This document shows, one piece after another, positions 17,139 to 26,968 of a stretch of 64,000 bases of DNA. The stretch spans positions 682,001 to 746,000 of the forward strand of contig JADJRJ010000028.1 of the NCBI GenBank assembly GCA_016712265.1. The letters are read 5' to 3'. The position numbers and the translations under genes were made by a program. Position 1 is the stretch's first letter. The number at the start of each line of letters is the position of its first letter. Source of the DNA: Gemmatimonadota bacterium (GTDB taxonomy: Bacteria > Gemmatimonadota > Gemmatimonadetes > Gemmatimonadales > Gemmatimonadaceae). Below the pieces are notes generated by a model. It was not told the DNA's origin and did no database searches. It was given only the letters and a program-made list of their open reading frames with translations.

Positions 17139-18554
17139 ATGCCTATACCTATTGGATCTCTCGCCGTCCTCGGCGCTCTCGTCTTCGCCGGGGCCGGATC
17201 GCTCGCGGCCCAGCGGCCGGACTCGGTTCGCCTTTCCATGGAAGACGCCGTCCGGCGCGTGGTCCGCGAGTCCGACGAGGCGCGGATCGCCCAGGCCCAG
17301 GTGGAGGTGACGGACGCGCAAATCACCACCGCCCGCGCCGCCGGGCTTCCCCAGGCGCGGCTCTCTTCCCAGTACAGCCAGGTCCTGCGGAATGCGCGGG
17401 CCGAAATCGTTGGACAGAGCATCTTTGGCCAGAACTACAACTACACAGGGAACGTCAACTTTTCGCAGGTGCTCTTCCAGGGTGGGCGCGTCTTTGCCGG
17501 GGCGCGGGCGGCGGGTGATGCACGCCGGGCGGCCTCGCACAATCGTGCCGAGACAGAGGCAACACTCGCGGTCGACGTCCAGCGGGCGTACCTGAACGCG
17601 CAGCTCGCGCGCGAGTTGCTGCAGATCCAGGAGCGCAACGCGCAGTTGGCGTCCGAGCGGCTGACCCTGGTCGAGCAGCTCGAGCGCGGCGGTCGGGCGT
17701 CGCGCTTTGACGTCCTCCGCTCCCGGGTGGAGCGGTCGAACCTCGAGCCGCAGGTCCTGGCGGCGCGGAATGCGGTGGAGCTGGCCATCATTGAGCTGCG
17801 GCGCATCCTGAACCTCCCATCGACGACGACGGTCGCGCTGACCAGTGCACTGGATACGGCAGGGCTGCGCGCCGTCGCAGCGACCGTGAGCGCCGACTCC
17901 ACGACCAACCCACTGCGCGCGTCGGAACGGGCGGCGCAGTCGAGCCTCGAGGCGCGGCGCGAGGGGATCAAGGTCGCGCGCGCCGACCTCATGCCGACGG
18001 TCACGGCGTTCTTCCAGACCGGGTATACCGCCCTGCCGAGTTCCAACGGCTTCCCGACGGTGTGGGGGCGCACGTCCTTCGCCAACTGCGGCACGCCCAA
18101 CCCGGCGCGTCCGTGCCAGAACAACGGCTGGTTCGAGGACCGCAACTTCGGGTTACAGGTGGCCTGGCCGTTGTTCGACGGGTTGCGCAGTAAGGGCAAC
18201 ATCGACCTGGCCCAGGCCCAGACCAAGCTTGCACAGCTCCAGCTGGACCAGGAGCGGGAGCGGGTGTCGGTGGAGCGCTCGCGCACTTGGGCGGAGTTCC
18301 GCCGGGCCGAGGCAGCGTTCGATGCCCAACGCGAAAATGCCTCTCAGGCCGAGGAAGCGTGGAAGATCGCGGCCTTGCGCTTTGAGCGCGGGTTGTCGAC
18401 GCAGCTCGAGGTGGCGGATGCCCAGCTCCTCCTGCTCACGGCCCGCACCAACGCGGCGCGGGCCAGCACCGAGTTCTACCTCGCGACCGCCGACCTGGCG
18501 CGCGCCCGGGGGCTGCCGATTCCGTTGCCGCCCACTCGTCCGACTTCACGATAG
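17139..18554 (+). CDS. TolC-family outer membrane efflux protein
   Basis: 471 residues from the ATG at 17139; the frame is open upstream but the signal peptide (IGSLAVLGALVFAGAGSLAA before QRPDS) fixes this start. Two OEP repeats are visible: SMEDAVRRVVRESDEARIAQ and long Ala/Arg/Gln/Glu-rich helices around 85-235 and 290-465, with the second repeat containing FGLQVAWPLFDGLRSKG. This trimer would form the outer-membrane channel and periplasmic tunnel of the tripartite pump. First gene of the operon; the adaptor starts within 8 nt of its stop. Divergent from the SnoaL-like gene. Confidence 0.94.
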   Translation: MPIPIGSLAVLGALVFAGAGSLAAQRPDSVRLSMEDAVRRVVRESDEARIAQAQVEVTDAQITTARAAGLPQARLSSQYSQVLRNARAEIVGQSIFGQNYNYTGNVNFSQVLFQGGRVFAGARAAGDARRAASHNRAETEATLAVDVQRAYLNAQLARELLQIQERNAQLASERLTLVEQLERGGRASRFDVLRSRVERSNLEPQVLAARNAVELAIIELRRILNLPSTTTVALTSALDTAGLRAVAATVSADSTTNPLRASERAAQSSLEARREGIKVARADLMPTVTAFFQTGYTALPSSNGFPTVWGRTSFANCGTPNPARPCQNNGWFEDRNFGLQVAWPLFDGLRSKGNIDLAQAQTKLAQLQLDQERERVSVERSRTWAEFRRAEAAFDAQRENASQAEEAWKIAALRFERGLSTQLEVADAQLLLLTARTNAARASTEFYLATADLARARGLPIPLPPTRPTSR

Positions 18555-18562
18555 AGGTGTTC

Positions 18563-19873
18563 GTGTTCCGATTGACAATCGCGCGCGCATGCGGCGCGCT
18601 GCTGGTCCTCGCGGGTGGTGCGTGCAACCGCGAGGAGGCCTCCGGGGCGCCGCCGGGTGGCGGCGGCGGCGGGGGGGCGGCACCGGCAGCCCAAGGAAAG
18701 GCCGGTGGTGGGGCACCAGGGGGACCGGGTGGTGGCCGTGCGCCAACGGTCCTTGGACCCACCGACGTGCTGGAGGTGACGAACGGGTCCATCGAGGCGG
18801 TGCTGTTGATCAGCGGCGACCTCAAGCCGATCGAGGAAATCGCGGTTCGTGCACGCATGGAAGGCGACGTGACCGCGGTGCTCGCGCGCGAAGGGGATCG
18901 CGTGACGCGCGGCCAGGTGCTGGTGCGTTTCGAGAACGCCGTGCAGGAGGGTGACCGCGCATCGGCCCAGGCGGAAGTGGAGTCGTCAAAGGCCGATGTC
19001 GCCAACGCGCAGTGGAACGCCGATCAATCCGCGGAATTGTTCAAGGCGGGCGCGATCCCGGAACGGGACCTGCGGACCGCGCAGCAGACCCTGGCCGCGT
19101 CGCAGTCGCGCCTCGCGGCCGCGGACGCCCGGTTGCGCGGCGTGGCGCAGGTCCTGGAGGACACGCGGCTGGGATCCCCCACGACCGGTGTCGTGTCCAC
19201 CCGTGCGGTGGAGCCGGGAGAACACGTGACGCGCGGCGCCACCCTCATGACCGTGGTGCGCAACGACGTCTTGGAGCTGGAGGCGGCCGTGCCGTCACGG
19301 CAGGCGGCGGAGTTGCGGGCGGGGCAAGCAGTCAAGTTTGCGGCAAACGGCCGACAGCTCGAGGGGAAGGTTGCGCGGATCTCGCCGACCATCAACCCGG
19401 CGAACCGCACGTTGACCGTGTACCTGCAGGTGCCGAACCCGCGTGGGGAGATGCGTGGCAACACCTTTGCCACGGGTCGGGTGGTCACCAAGCGGGTGGA
19501 CAACACGATTGTTATCCCCGCGGCGGCATTGCGCCAGTCCGCAACCGGTGGCCAGTCGTTTGTCTATCGTATCGTCGACGACAAGGTGGATGTCGCCCAG
19601 GTGGAGCTTGGCGTGGGTGACGAGCAGGCGGCGACGGCGCAAGTGTTGTCCGGACTTGCGGTGGGCGACCGGATCATCGTCGGCAACCTGGGGGCCTTGG
19701 GGCGCGGCATGCCGGTGCGGGTCGTCTCGGCTGAACAGGGCCGCGGTGGCGGTGCGCGGGAAGCTGGGGCCACGGGGGCACGGTCCGGGGCGAATGGTGG
19801 GACACGACCGTCGCGCGGTGGCGACTCGACCAGCACGCGGCGCCCTCCGGGCGATGCCGCGGCAAAGCGTTAG
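18563..19873 (+). CDS. RND efflux periplasmic adaptor (membrane fusion protein)
   Basis: 436 residues from a GTG at 18563 placed 5 nt after GAGG; an in-frame GTG at 18557 is the alternative. The signal is lipoprotein-like (LAGGAC), though the lipobox is imperfect. After it comes a Gly/Pro/Ala-rich linker (about 25-60). The biotinyl-lipoyl and alpha-hairpin region spans about 75-200 (MEGDVTAVLAREGDRVTRGQ), then a beta-barrel (PTTGVVSTRAVEPGEHVTRG) and a membrane-proximal domain. A second low-complexity Gly/Arg/Ser tail occupies the last 55 residues and is unusual. It bridges the RND pump and the TolC-like channel. Second gene of the operon, 12 nt before the pump gene. Confidence 0.94.
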   Translation: MFRLTIARACGALLVLAGGACNREEASGAPPGGGGGGGAAPAAQGKAGGGAPGGPGGGRAPTVLGPTDVLEVTNGSIEAVLLISGDLKPIEEIAVRARMEGDVTAVLAREGDRVTRGQVLVRFENAVQEGDRASAQAEVESSKADVANAQWNADQSAELFKAGAIPERDLRTAQQTLAASQSRLAAADARLRGVAQVLEDTRLGSPTTGVVSTRAVEPGEHVTRGATLMTVVRNDVLELEAAVPSRQAAELRAGQAVKFAANGRQLEGKVARISPTINPANRTLTVYLQVPNPRGEMRGNTFATGRVVTKRVDNTIVIPAAALRQSATGGQSFVYRIVDDKVDVAQVELGVGDEQAATAQVLSGLAVGDRIIVGNLGALGRGMPVRVVSAEQGRGGGAREAGATGARSGANGGTRPSRGGDSTSTRRPPGDAAAKR

Positions 19874-19885
19874 GCGGAGGCGCCC

Positions 19886-22800
19886 ATGTACCTCACAGAA
19901 GTCTCGATCAAGCGACCGGTCTTCACCACCATGATGATGGTGGCGCTGGTGGTCTTTGGGGTGGTGGCGTACCAGCGCCTCGCCGTGGACGAATACCCGG
20001 ATATCACGTACCCCATCGTGATGGCGAACACCTCGTATCCCGGTGCGTCGCCCGAAGTGATGGAGCGCGATGTGTCGCGCCCGATCGAGGAAGCCCTCAA
20101 CACGGTGCAGGGGATCCGCGAGATCACCTCGACGTCGTCCGAGGGCAACTCCAGCGTGCGCGTGATGTTGCAGCTCGGGATGGACCCGCTGGAAGCGCAG
20201 CAGGAGGTCATCGCCAAGCTCGCCCGCATCCGCCGCCAGCTGCCCCCGGATATCGACGATCCGGTCATCAATCGCTTTGATCCCAACGATCGGCCGATCA
20301 TGGCCGTCGCGATGACCAGCAGCGAACGCCCGCTGCGCGACCTGACTGACCTGGCCGAACAGACGATCAAGCCACGCTTCGAGAGTGTGTCGGGGGTGGG
20401 TGGGGTGAACGTCAACGGCGGCACGACACGCCAGGTGCGCGTGCAATTGAATGCTGACGCGCTCGTGGCGTATGGCATCTCGCCGGCGCAGGTGTCGCAG
20501 GCCCTCGCGCGCGAGAACACCGAAACGCCGGCCGGGCGGGTGATCCGGGGCGAGTCCGAGCGCATGGTGCGGGTCACGGGCAAGATCCGGGACCCACGCG
20601 CCTTCGCCGACGTCGTCATCGCCGTGCGGAACGGCGCGCCGATTCGCGTGCGCGACGTGGCGACGGTCGAGGACGGCGTCGCAGACCGTCGCTCGGCCTC
20701 ATTCATCGGCGAGACGCCGTCGGTCACCCTGGAGGTGCTCAAGGTCACCGGGTCCAACACGGTGGCGGTGAGCGATGGGGTCAAGCGGGTGGTGGAGGAG
20801 GTGCAGCGCACGCTGCCACCCGACATCAACTTGACCCTCATTCGCGACGACTCGATCAAGATCCGGCATTCCCTCGCCGATGTGCAGCTGTCGATCATCC
20901 TCGGCGCTGTGCTCACCATCCTGATCATCTACCTGTTCCTGAACTCGTGGCGCTCGACGGTCATCACGGGCCTCACCCTCCCGGTGTCGATCATCTCGGC
21001 CTTTTTCGTGATGTGGATGTTCGATTTCACGATCAACACGATGACCCTGCTGGCGCTGTCGCTCGCCATTGGGCTGCTCATCGACGACGCGATCGTGGTG
21101 CGCGAGAACATCGTGCGCCACATCGAGATGGGGAAAGGCCACCTCGAGGCCTCCCTCGAGGGGACGAAAGAGATCGGCCTGGCCGTGTTGTCCACGACCC
21201 TGGCCGTCGTGGCCGTGTTCATCCCGGTGGCCTTCATGGGAGGCCAGATCGGCAAGATCTTCTTCCAGTTTGGCGTGACCGTGGCCTTCGCGGTGCTCGT
21301 GTCACTGTTCGTGTCGTTCACGCTCGACCCGATGCTGTCCAGCGTGTGGGCAGATCCCGAGGTCGAACACGGTGGCCACGACGAGACGCGCCGCCGGACG
21401 CGTAACCCGATCCGCAAGTTCGCCTTTGCCTTTGACGCCTGGTTCGAACGCACGTCGGAGCGGTACAAGCGCGGGCTGGACTGGGCGCTCGACCGTCGCT
21501 GGCTGATGGTGGGTGTCGCGGTGGCGTCGGTGGTCGGGGCGTTCATGCTCTTCCCCCTCCTGGGGTTCACCTGGCTCCCGGACTACGACAGCGGCGAGTT
21601 CAACGTCTCGTTCAGACTGCCCCCGGGTTCACGACTTGAGTACACCACCGGCAAGGGCCAGGAGATCCAGCGCTTTCTCGCCTCGCAACCCGAGGTCGAG
21701 TTCACCTCGCTCAATATCGGCGGCGGCGGTGGGTTTGGCGGGCGCGGTTCGAGTGGGGGGCAGATCTTCGTGCGGCTCAAGCCCATTGGTGAGCGCGACA
21801 AGTCAATGTTCGACATCCAGACCGAGTTGCGCCGCAAGCTGGCGGGCATCCCCGGGGTGCGTCCGACGATCACCGGGAACATGTCGATCTTCGGCGGGAT
21901 GCGGCAGCCGATCCAGATTTACGTGCAGGGCCCGGAACCTACACGACTGAAGCTGGCCGCCGAACAGGTCCTGACCACCATGCGCACGGTGGAGGGGTCG
22001 GCCGAGCCGCAATCGAGTGACGATGGCGAGATCCCCCAGCTGGATGTGCGCGTGGATCGGCAGCAGGCCTGGGCGGCCGGGTTGGCGATGCAGACGATTG
22101 GCTCCACCCTGCAGCCCCTCTTTCAGGGGCAGCGCGCAACGCGTTGGGAGGACCCCAACGGGTACTCGCACGACGTGATGGTGGTGTACCCGGACTCGGA
22201 ACGGGTCAGCGCCGAGGACGTTGCGCAGATTCCCTTGCTCAGCAACAACTTTGATGCCCGCACGGGGATGGCCGCGACGGTCCCGTTGGCGCAGGTCGCC
22301 GAGATTCGGCCGGGCGTGGGACCGCAGCAGATCGAGCGCGGCTACCTCGAGCGTCGCGTGACCATCTCGGCCGGGGTCCTGCCCGGGTTCCAGATGGGGA
22401 ACGTGGCCGACGACGCGCGTGCGAAGATCAACGCGATCGGCCTCCCCACCGGGTACCGCACCATCTTCGGTGGGGACGTGCAGAACCTCACGGAGACCAA
22501 GGGGTATGTGGGCGAGGCGCTCGTGTTGGCGGTGGTGTTCATCTACCTGATCATTGCGTCGATCTTCGGCTCGTTCATCCAGCCGTTGTCGATCATGCTG
22601 GCGCTCCCGCTGTCGTTCCTTGGCGTCGCCCTGGGACTGCTCGTCACCGGCGGATCACTCAATGTGATGTCGATGATCGGGATCATCATGTTGATGGGGC
22701 TCGTGACGAAGAACGGAATCCTGCTGATCGACTTCGTGAACAAGGAGCGGGAGCGTGGGATCGACCGCCGCAACGCGATCCTCAATGCCGCGCGGATCCG

Positions 22801-23029
22801 CGTGCGACCGATCATCATGACGACGGCCGCGATGATCTTCGGCATGTTGCCGCTGGCGTTCGCGCTCGGCGAAGGGGCGGAGCAACGCGCGCCAATGGCG
22901 CACGCGGTGATCGGCGGCCTCATCACGTCGACCTTGCTCACGCTGTTCATCGTTCCGGTGGTCTACACGATGCTGGACGACCTGTCGAACAAGGTGCTGG
23001 GACGAAAGGCGCCGGCGGCTCAGGTCTGA
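19886..23029 (+). CDS. RND-family efflux transporter (HAE1 type)
   Basis: 1047 residues, the usual length for AcrB/MdtB-like pumps. Helix TM1 is in FTTMMMVALVVFGVVAYQRL, followed by the porter region (PDITYPIVMANTSYPGASP). TM4 carries the proton-relay pair Asp400-Asp401 in GLLIDDAIVVREN, and TM10 carries the matching Lys in LMGLVTKNGILLIDFVN. A Gly-rich loop (GGGGGFGGRGSSGG) lies in the second porter half. The start is backed by GGCGGAGG 12 nt upstream. It is the inner-membrane proton-driven component of the tripartite pump with the two preceding genes, likely exporting hydrophobic or amphipathic compounds; substrate range cannot be read from sequence. Confidence 0.95.
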   Translation: MYLTEVSIKRPVFTTMMMVALVVFGVVAYQRLAVDEYPDITYPIVMANTSYPGASPEVMERDVSRPIEEALNTVQGIREITSTSSEGNSSVRVMLQLGMDPLEAQQEVIAKLARIRRQLPPDIDDPVINRFDPNDRPIMAVAMTSSERPLRDLTDLAEQTIKPRFESVSGVGGVNVNGGTTRQVRVQLNADALVAYGISPAQVSQALARENTETPAGRVIRGESERMVRVTGKIRDPRAFADVVIAVRNGAPIRVRDVATVEDGVADRRSASFIGETPSVTLEVLKVTGSNTVAVSDGVKRVVEEVQRTLPPDINLTLIRDDSIKIRHSLADVQLSIILGAVLTILIIYLFLNSWRSTVITGLTLPVSIISAFFVMWMFDFTINTMTLLALSLAIGLLIDDAIVVRENIVRHIEMGKGHLEASLEGTKEIGLAVLSTTLAVVAVFIPVAFMGGQIGKIFFQFGVTVAFAVLVSLFVSFTLDPMLSSVWADPEVEHGGHDETRRRTRNPIRKFAFAFDAWFERTSERYKRGLDWALDRRWLMVGVAVASVVGAFMLFPLLGFTWLPDYDSGEFNVSFRLPPGSRLEYTTGKGQEIQRFLASQPEVEFTSLNIGGGGGFGGRGSSGGQIFVRLKPIGERDKSMFDIQTELRRKLAGIPGVRPTITGNMSIFGGMRQPIQIYVQGPEPTRLKLAAEQVLTTMRTVEGSAEPQSSDDGEIPQLDVRVDRQQAWAAGLAMQTIGSTLQPLFQGQRATRWEDPNGYSHDVMVVYPDSERVSAEDVAQIPLLSNNFDARTGMAATVPLAQVAEIRPGVGPQQIERGYLERRVTISAGVLPGFQMGNVADDARAKINAIGLPTGYRTIFGGDVQNLTETKGYVGEALVLAVVFIYLIIASIFGSFIQPLSIMLALPLSFLGVALGLLVTGGSLNVMSMIGIIMLMGLVTKNGILLIDFVNKERERGIDRRNAILNAARIRVRPIIMTTAAMIFGMLPLAFALGEGAEQRAPMAHAVIGGLITSTLLTLFIVPVVYTMLDDLSNKVLGRKAPAAQV

Positions 23030-23094
23030 CAGGGCGGACGGTCGCCCGCTCGTGGGGCTGTTGTCGCAGCGGTGCTCGTTGGGGATGAAATGAT

Positions 23095-23137
23095 GACGCA
23101 CGACGCGAGGGAGTTGGTCACCCTTGCCTCGTGCGTC
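23095..23137 (+). terminator. Hairpin terminator of the efflux operon
   Basis: Arms 23095-23111 and 23121-23137 pair over 17 positions with two mismatches and a 9-nt loop, followed by TCTTCATT. It lies 65 nt after the pump stop. Confidence 0.7.
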
Positions 23138-23180
23138 TCTTCATTCCCCCTTGCGCCCTCGGCCCCGCCGAGCCGAACCT

Positions 23181-23466
23181 ATGGGCATGCCCGCCCCGCT
23201 GCAGGAGTACTACACCGTGGCCGACGTCCTCGCCCTGCCGAGCGACGGGAATCGCTACGAACTCGCGTACGGGAAGCTGCTCGTGAGCCCGTCGCCTGTT
23301 TACCGGCACCAGGATGTACTGGGAAGGCTGTATCGCGTGGTGGCGGACTACTGCGACAGGCACGGATGCGCAGTTTCCAGTGGTCGAGCGCGAGCGCGTG
23401 AGCTGGTGGCCAGCCGGTGCGGCGTCCCCGCTGCTGATCGATCTGGCGTGGCTCTTTGCTGACTGA
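23181..23466 (+). pseudogene. Uma2 (DUF820) family gene with central deletion and frameshift
   Basis: The ATG at 23181 opens about 62 residues typical of the Uma2 N-terminus (EYYTVADVLALPSDGNRYEL, AYGKLLVSPSP, RHQDVLGRLYRVVADYC). At about 23368 homology jumps to the +1 frame and reads VVERERVSWWPAGAAS, then PLLIDLAWLFAD and a stop at 23464-23466, which is the usual Uma2 C-terminus. The middle (about 100 residues, including the PD-(D/E)xK-like nuclease core) is missing. The original frame instead runs 32 further codons to a stop near 23462. The product should be inactive. These genes are common in clusters of unknown role in free-living bacteria. Confidence 0.85.
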
Positions 23467-23484
23467 CCAGGCGGACCGGTAAGG

Positions 23485-23510
23485 TGGTGGGGGCATCGGC
23501 GCCCCCACCA
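23485..23510. terminator. Bidirectional hairpin terminator
   Basis: TGGTGGGGGC (23485-23494) and GCCCCCACCA (23501-23510) form a perfect 10-bp stem with a 6-nt loop between the Uma2 remnant and the end of the convergent BNR-repeat gene. Confidence 0.65.
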
Positions 23511-23521
23511 TCCGTCCCCGC

Positions 23522-26500
23522 TTAAGAGATCGTCTTCCGCGGCGCGACGTACACCGGAGGCAACCCCACCTCCTGCAAGAGCTTGTTCAAGGCGGCCAGC
23601 TCATTCACCTCCAGGGCCTGCAGCCGCTGCAGCTGCACCTGCAACTTGCCGTTGAGGTCGTTGTAGATCTCCCCGTGCTGCTTTGTCGGGGTGTAGTCTC
23701 CCGTCTGCACCTGCATGTTCAGGGTGATGAACATGTTGTAGAGCTTGATCGGCATGTCGAGCGTGCACTGGTCCACATGGCAGCCGATCTCGTACAACTC
23801 CTCGCGCACCTTCTCGAACTTGCCGCGCACGTCCTTCGCCAGCGAATCCACGCGCTTCGCGAACGCCTGGTCCTTGGCCTGGGCGACGCGCTTGTCGATC
23901 TGTTGCTGCACGTCCTCGGTGCGCTGCGAGTTCTCGGTGATCTCGGTGATCCGGTCGCGCACACGCAGGGCGGCCGCGTATTGCTCCGTCAACTCGGCCG
24001 TGGTGCTCTTGACGCGCGGATCGGCGATGACCGCGAACCGGCGGGTCAGCGAGTCCTTGCCGGCGATGAGCCGCACAGTGTAGGTCCCCGGTGGGACGCG
24101 CGGGCCGCTTGTCGAGCCAAAGTCGAGAACCGTGTTGGGCAGTCGCTTGGGCTCCTCGACCTGCAGGTCCCACACAAACCGGTTCGACCCGGCGCGCATC
24201 GGCACCTGCTCGGTGCCCGGCATGAAGGCGAGTGCGCCGGCCTTCTCGTCGTCCACCTTCTTCGCCAGGGAGTCGGCGGTCGTCTTCAGGGTGTCGGGCT
24301 TCTTCGCCGTGCTGGTGAACGCTCGCACCACCTTGCCGCTGCCGTCGACAAACTCGAGCTTCACCTCACCCGTCGGACGCTCCTTGAACCAGTAGTCGAT
24401 GTACGCGCCGCCATGGGGATTGCTCCCCGCGGTGTTGGTGCCTCCGCGCGGGCTCCCGCGCCAGCGCACTGCCGTCGCCGGCTGAAAGAGGTGCACCGGC
24501 TTCGCCGCAATGCTGTCCGCCATCTGGCGGATCGGGGACAGGTCGTCGATCAGCCAGAAGGCGCGCCCGTGCGTGGCGGCGATCAGGTCGTTCTCGTGCA
24601 CCTTGAGGTCGCGCACGCTGACTCGCGGAAGATTGAGCTGCAGCGGCTCCCAGTTCGCACCATCGTCGAACGAGACGTGGACCCCGAGCTCGGAGCCCGA
24701 GTAGAGCAGCCCCCGGCGCTTGGGGTCCTCACGCACAACGCGGGAATAGGCATTGGACGGGATCCCCTTCGTGATCAACGTCCAGCTCTTCCCGTAGTCC
24801 GTGGTCTTCCATAGGTACGGGGTGAAGTCGTCCTGTTGGTACCGATTGGCGGCGATGTAGGCGACAGCGCCACTGTGCGGCGATGGATCGATGTGCGCCG
24901 TGCGGGTGAACTTGCCGTAAGCCGGCGGCGTGACGTCCTGCCAGGTGGCCCCGTTGTCACGGGAGATGTGCACCTTCCCGTCATCGGAACCGGCCCACAA
25001 CACCCCCTTCTCGACGGGCGACTCCATGAACGCATACACCGTCGCGTACCACTCGGCGCCAGTCATCTCCCCGTGAATGGGGCCACCGGTCCGCTTGAGG
25101 GTGTTGGGGTCGGCGGTCGTGAGGTCCGGGGAGATGCGTTCCCAGCTCGCCCCCTCGTTGCGCGAACGCCAGACATGCTGCGACGTCACGTAGAGGGTGC
25201 TCGGGTCGTGCGGCGAGATCAGGACCGGGAAGGTCCACTGGAAACGATGCGGCACCTCGCCCGCCCCGTACCCGTCGTAGTTCATCAGGCCGACCGAGAT
25301 GTCGCGCTCCTGGCGGGTGCGGTGGTCATAGCGGGAGAACATCCCCATGTAGCACCCGCCGTAGGTGACCATCGGGTCGCGCGGGTCGATCGCGATCGTC
25401 GCGTTCTCGCACCCTGCCGTGTTGTAGTAGTCGCGCTCACCGATGCCGCCGTCATCCGACCGGCTGAGCACCGACACCGCGGAGTTGTCCTGCTGGGCTC
25501 CGTAGATCCGGTACGGCCACTGGTTGTCGGTCGTGACATGGTAGAACTGCGCGGTCGGCTGGTTGGACATCGTCGACCAGGTCTGGCCGCGATCGAACGA
25601 GATGACCGCGCCGCCATCGTTACCGTTGATCAGGCGCTTGTTGTCCTTCGGGTCGACCCACATGATGTGCGTGTCGCCGTGGGGGACCCGCACCGTCTGG
25701 AACGTTCGCCCGCCGTCGGTGGAGCGCATCACCTGCAGGTTCATCACGTACACCGCGTTCTCGTCCAGCGGGTCGGCGGTGACGGCGCTGTAGTACCAGG
25801 CGCGGACCCAGAGGCGCGGGTCGGATCCCACGCGCTGCCAGGTGTCGCCGGCGTTGTCCGAGCGAAACATTCCGCCGGACGAGTCGGGCGCCTCGATGCT
25901 TGCGTAGATGCGACGCGGGTTGGCCGGTGAGACATCGATACCGATCTTGCCTAACGGCTTGCGCGGGATCCCCTCGTTGAACGTCAGCTCCTTCCAGGTG
26001 TCGCCGCCGTCTGTGGTCTTCCAGATGCCGCTGCGGCCGCCCCCGGCATCCATGGACCATGGGGTCCGCTGGAACTTCCACATGGTGGCATAGAGGATCC
26101 GCGGGTTCGACGGATCCATCGACAGGTCGTTGGCCCCGGTCGAGTCGTTGAGGAACAACACCTTCTTCCAGTTCTTGCCCCCATCCGTTGTGCGAAAGAC
26201 GCCGCGCTCCGCGTTTGGGCCGAAGGCATGTCCGATCGCCGACACAAAGACGCGATCCGGATCGCGCGGGTCGATGACAACGTCCGTGATCTGGTGCGTG
26301 TCGGGGAGGCCAAGGTGCTGCCAGGTGTCACCAGCGTCGGTGGAGCGGTAGACCCCGGTACCAAAGGTGAGGTCTTCCCGGAGCTGGGATTCGCCGGTGC
26401 CGACGTAGATCACGTTCGCATCCGATGGTGCCACGGCGATGGCGCCTACCGAGGAGATGTCGGTCTTGCCGTCGGTGAGGTTCACCCACGAGGCTCCACC

Positions 26501-26806
26501 GTTCACGGTCTTCCACACGCCGCCATTCACGGCGCCGTGGTAGAACACCATTGGACGGGTCGGGTCGCCGGCGACAGCATCCACGCGTCCACCGCGGATC
26601 GGGCCCACGTTGCGCCAGTACATCCCCTTGAACGCGGAGCGTGTAGCCGTCGGGGAGGAGTAAACCGTCGCCGAGTACGGTGTCGCGGCGGGGGCGGCGG
26701 GCGCCGCGGGGCGGGCGCGTTGGCCCTCCAGAATCGCGGGGAGCACAGCGAGGAGCAGTGCGGCGCCGCGGCGTGCGCGTGGGCGGCCAAAGGGCTGCGG
26801 GTTCAT
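23522..26806 (-). CDS. Large exported sortilin/BNR-repeat beta-propeller protein
   Basis: 1094 residues from the ATG at 26806 (an in-frame ATG at 26815 is equally possible). The Sec signal ends at about ILEG before QRARP. A double beta-propeller of BNR/Asp-box repeats follows to about residue 760; visible boxes include DGGKNWKKV, DGGDTWKEL, DNAGDTWQRV, DGGRTFQTV, DRGQTWSTM, NEGASWERI, DNGATWQDV, DYGKSWTLI and DDGANWEPL. The C-terminal third holds an Ig-like region (PPGTYTVRLIAGKDSL) and a charged helical, coiled-coil-like segment (about 960-1060). Automatic annotation often calls these glycosyl hydrolases, but no sialidase catalytic set is evident, so I keep the function open. It is divergent from the PD40 amidohydrolase gene (spacer 162 nt), a pairing that suggests shared regulation. 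Confidence 0.9.
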   Translation of the reverse strand: MNPQPFGRPRARRGAALLLAVLPAILEGQRARPAAPAAPAATPYSATVYSSPTATRSAFKGMYWRNVGPIRGGRVDAVAGDPTRPMVFYHGAVNGGVWKTVNGGASWVNLTDGKTDISSVGAIAVAPSDANVIYVGTGESQLREDLTFGTGVYRSTDAGDTWQHLGLPDTHQITDVVIDPRDPDRVFVSAIGHAFGPNAERGVFRTTDGGKNWKKVLFLNDSTGANDLSMDPSNPRILYATMWKFQRTPWSMDAGGGRSGIWKTTDGGDTWKELTFNEGIPRKPLGKIGIDVSPANPRRIYASIEAPDSSGGMFRSDNAGDTWQRVGSDPRLWVRAWYYSAVTADPLDENAVYVMNLQVMRSTDGGRTFQTVRVPHGDTHIMWVDPKDNKRLINGNDGGAVISFDRGQTWSTMSNQPTAQFYHVTTDNQWPYRIYGAQQDNSAVSVLSRSDDGGIGERDYYNTAGCENATIAIDPRDPMVTYGGCYMGMFSRYDHRTRQERDISVGLMNYDGYGAGEVPHRFQWTFPVLISPHDPSTLYVTSQHVWRSRNEGASWERISPDLTTADPNTLKRTGGPIHGEMTGAEWYATVYAFMESPVEKGVLWAGSDDGKVHISRDNGATWQDVTPPAYGKFTRTAHIDPSPHSGAVAYIAANRYQQDDFTPYLWKTTDYGKSWTLITKGIPSNAYSRVVREDPKRRGLLYSGSELGVHVSFDDGANWEPLQLNLPRVSVRDLKVHENDLIAATHGRAFWLIDDLSPIRQMADSIAAKPVHLFQPATAVRWRGSPRGGTNTAGSNPHGGAYIDYWFKERPTGEVKLEFVDGSGKVVRAFTSTAKKPDTLKTTADSLAKKVDDEKAGALAFMPGTEQVPMRAGSNRFVWDLQVEEPKRLPNTVLDFGSTSGPRVPPGTYTVRLIAGKDSLTRRFAVIADPRVKSTTAELTEQYAAALRVRDRITEITENSQRTEDVQQQIDKRVAQAKDQAFAKRVDSLAKDVRGKFEKVREELYEIGCHVDQCTLDMPIKLYNMFITLNMQVQTGDYTPTKQHGEIYNDLNGKLQVQLQRLQALEVNELAALNKLLQEVGLPPVYVAPRKTIS

Positions 26807-26968
26807 TGAGCGCATGGGACGGGAGTTCGGGCGATCCAGGTTCGGGCCGGCCAACATGGCGGCCGCCGCTGGAATGACGGCGGGAAATCTACCCTTGGAC
26901 CCGCGGGTTTCGGCTCGCGGGTAAGGCTGCGGCGCCGCATCTTCGGGGCGATCCCACCCAGACTCCTC

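Noticed and set aside
23181..23466. Toxin-antitoxin or defence gene
   Set aside because: The sequence is a broken Uma2-family gene with no partner gene.
23522..26806. Sialidase or other glycosyl hydrolase call for the BNR protein
   Set aside because: Asp-box repeats alone do not show catalysis, and the sialidase Arg triad and nucleophile Tyr were not found.
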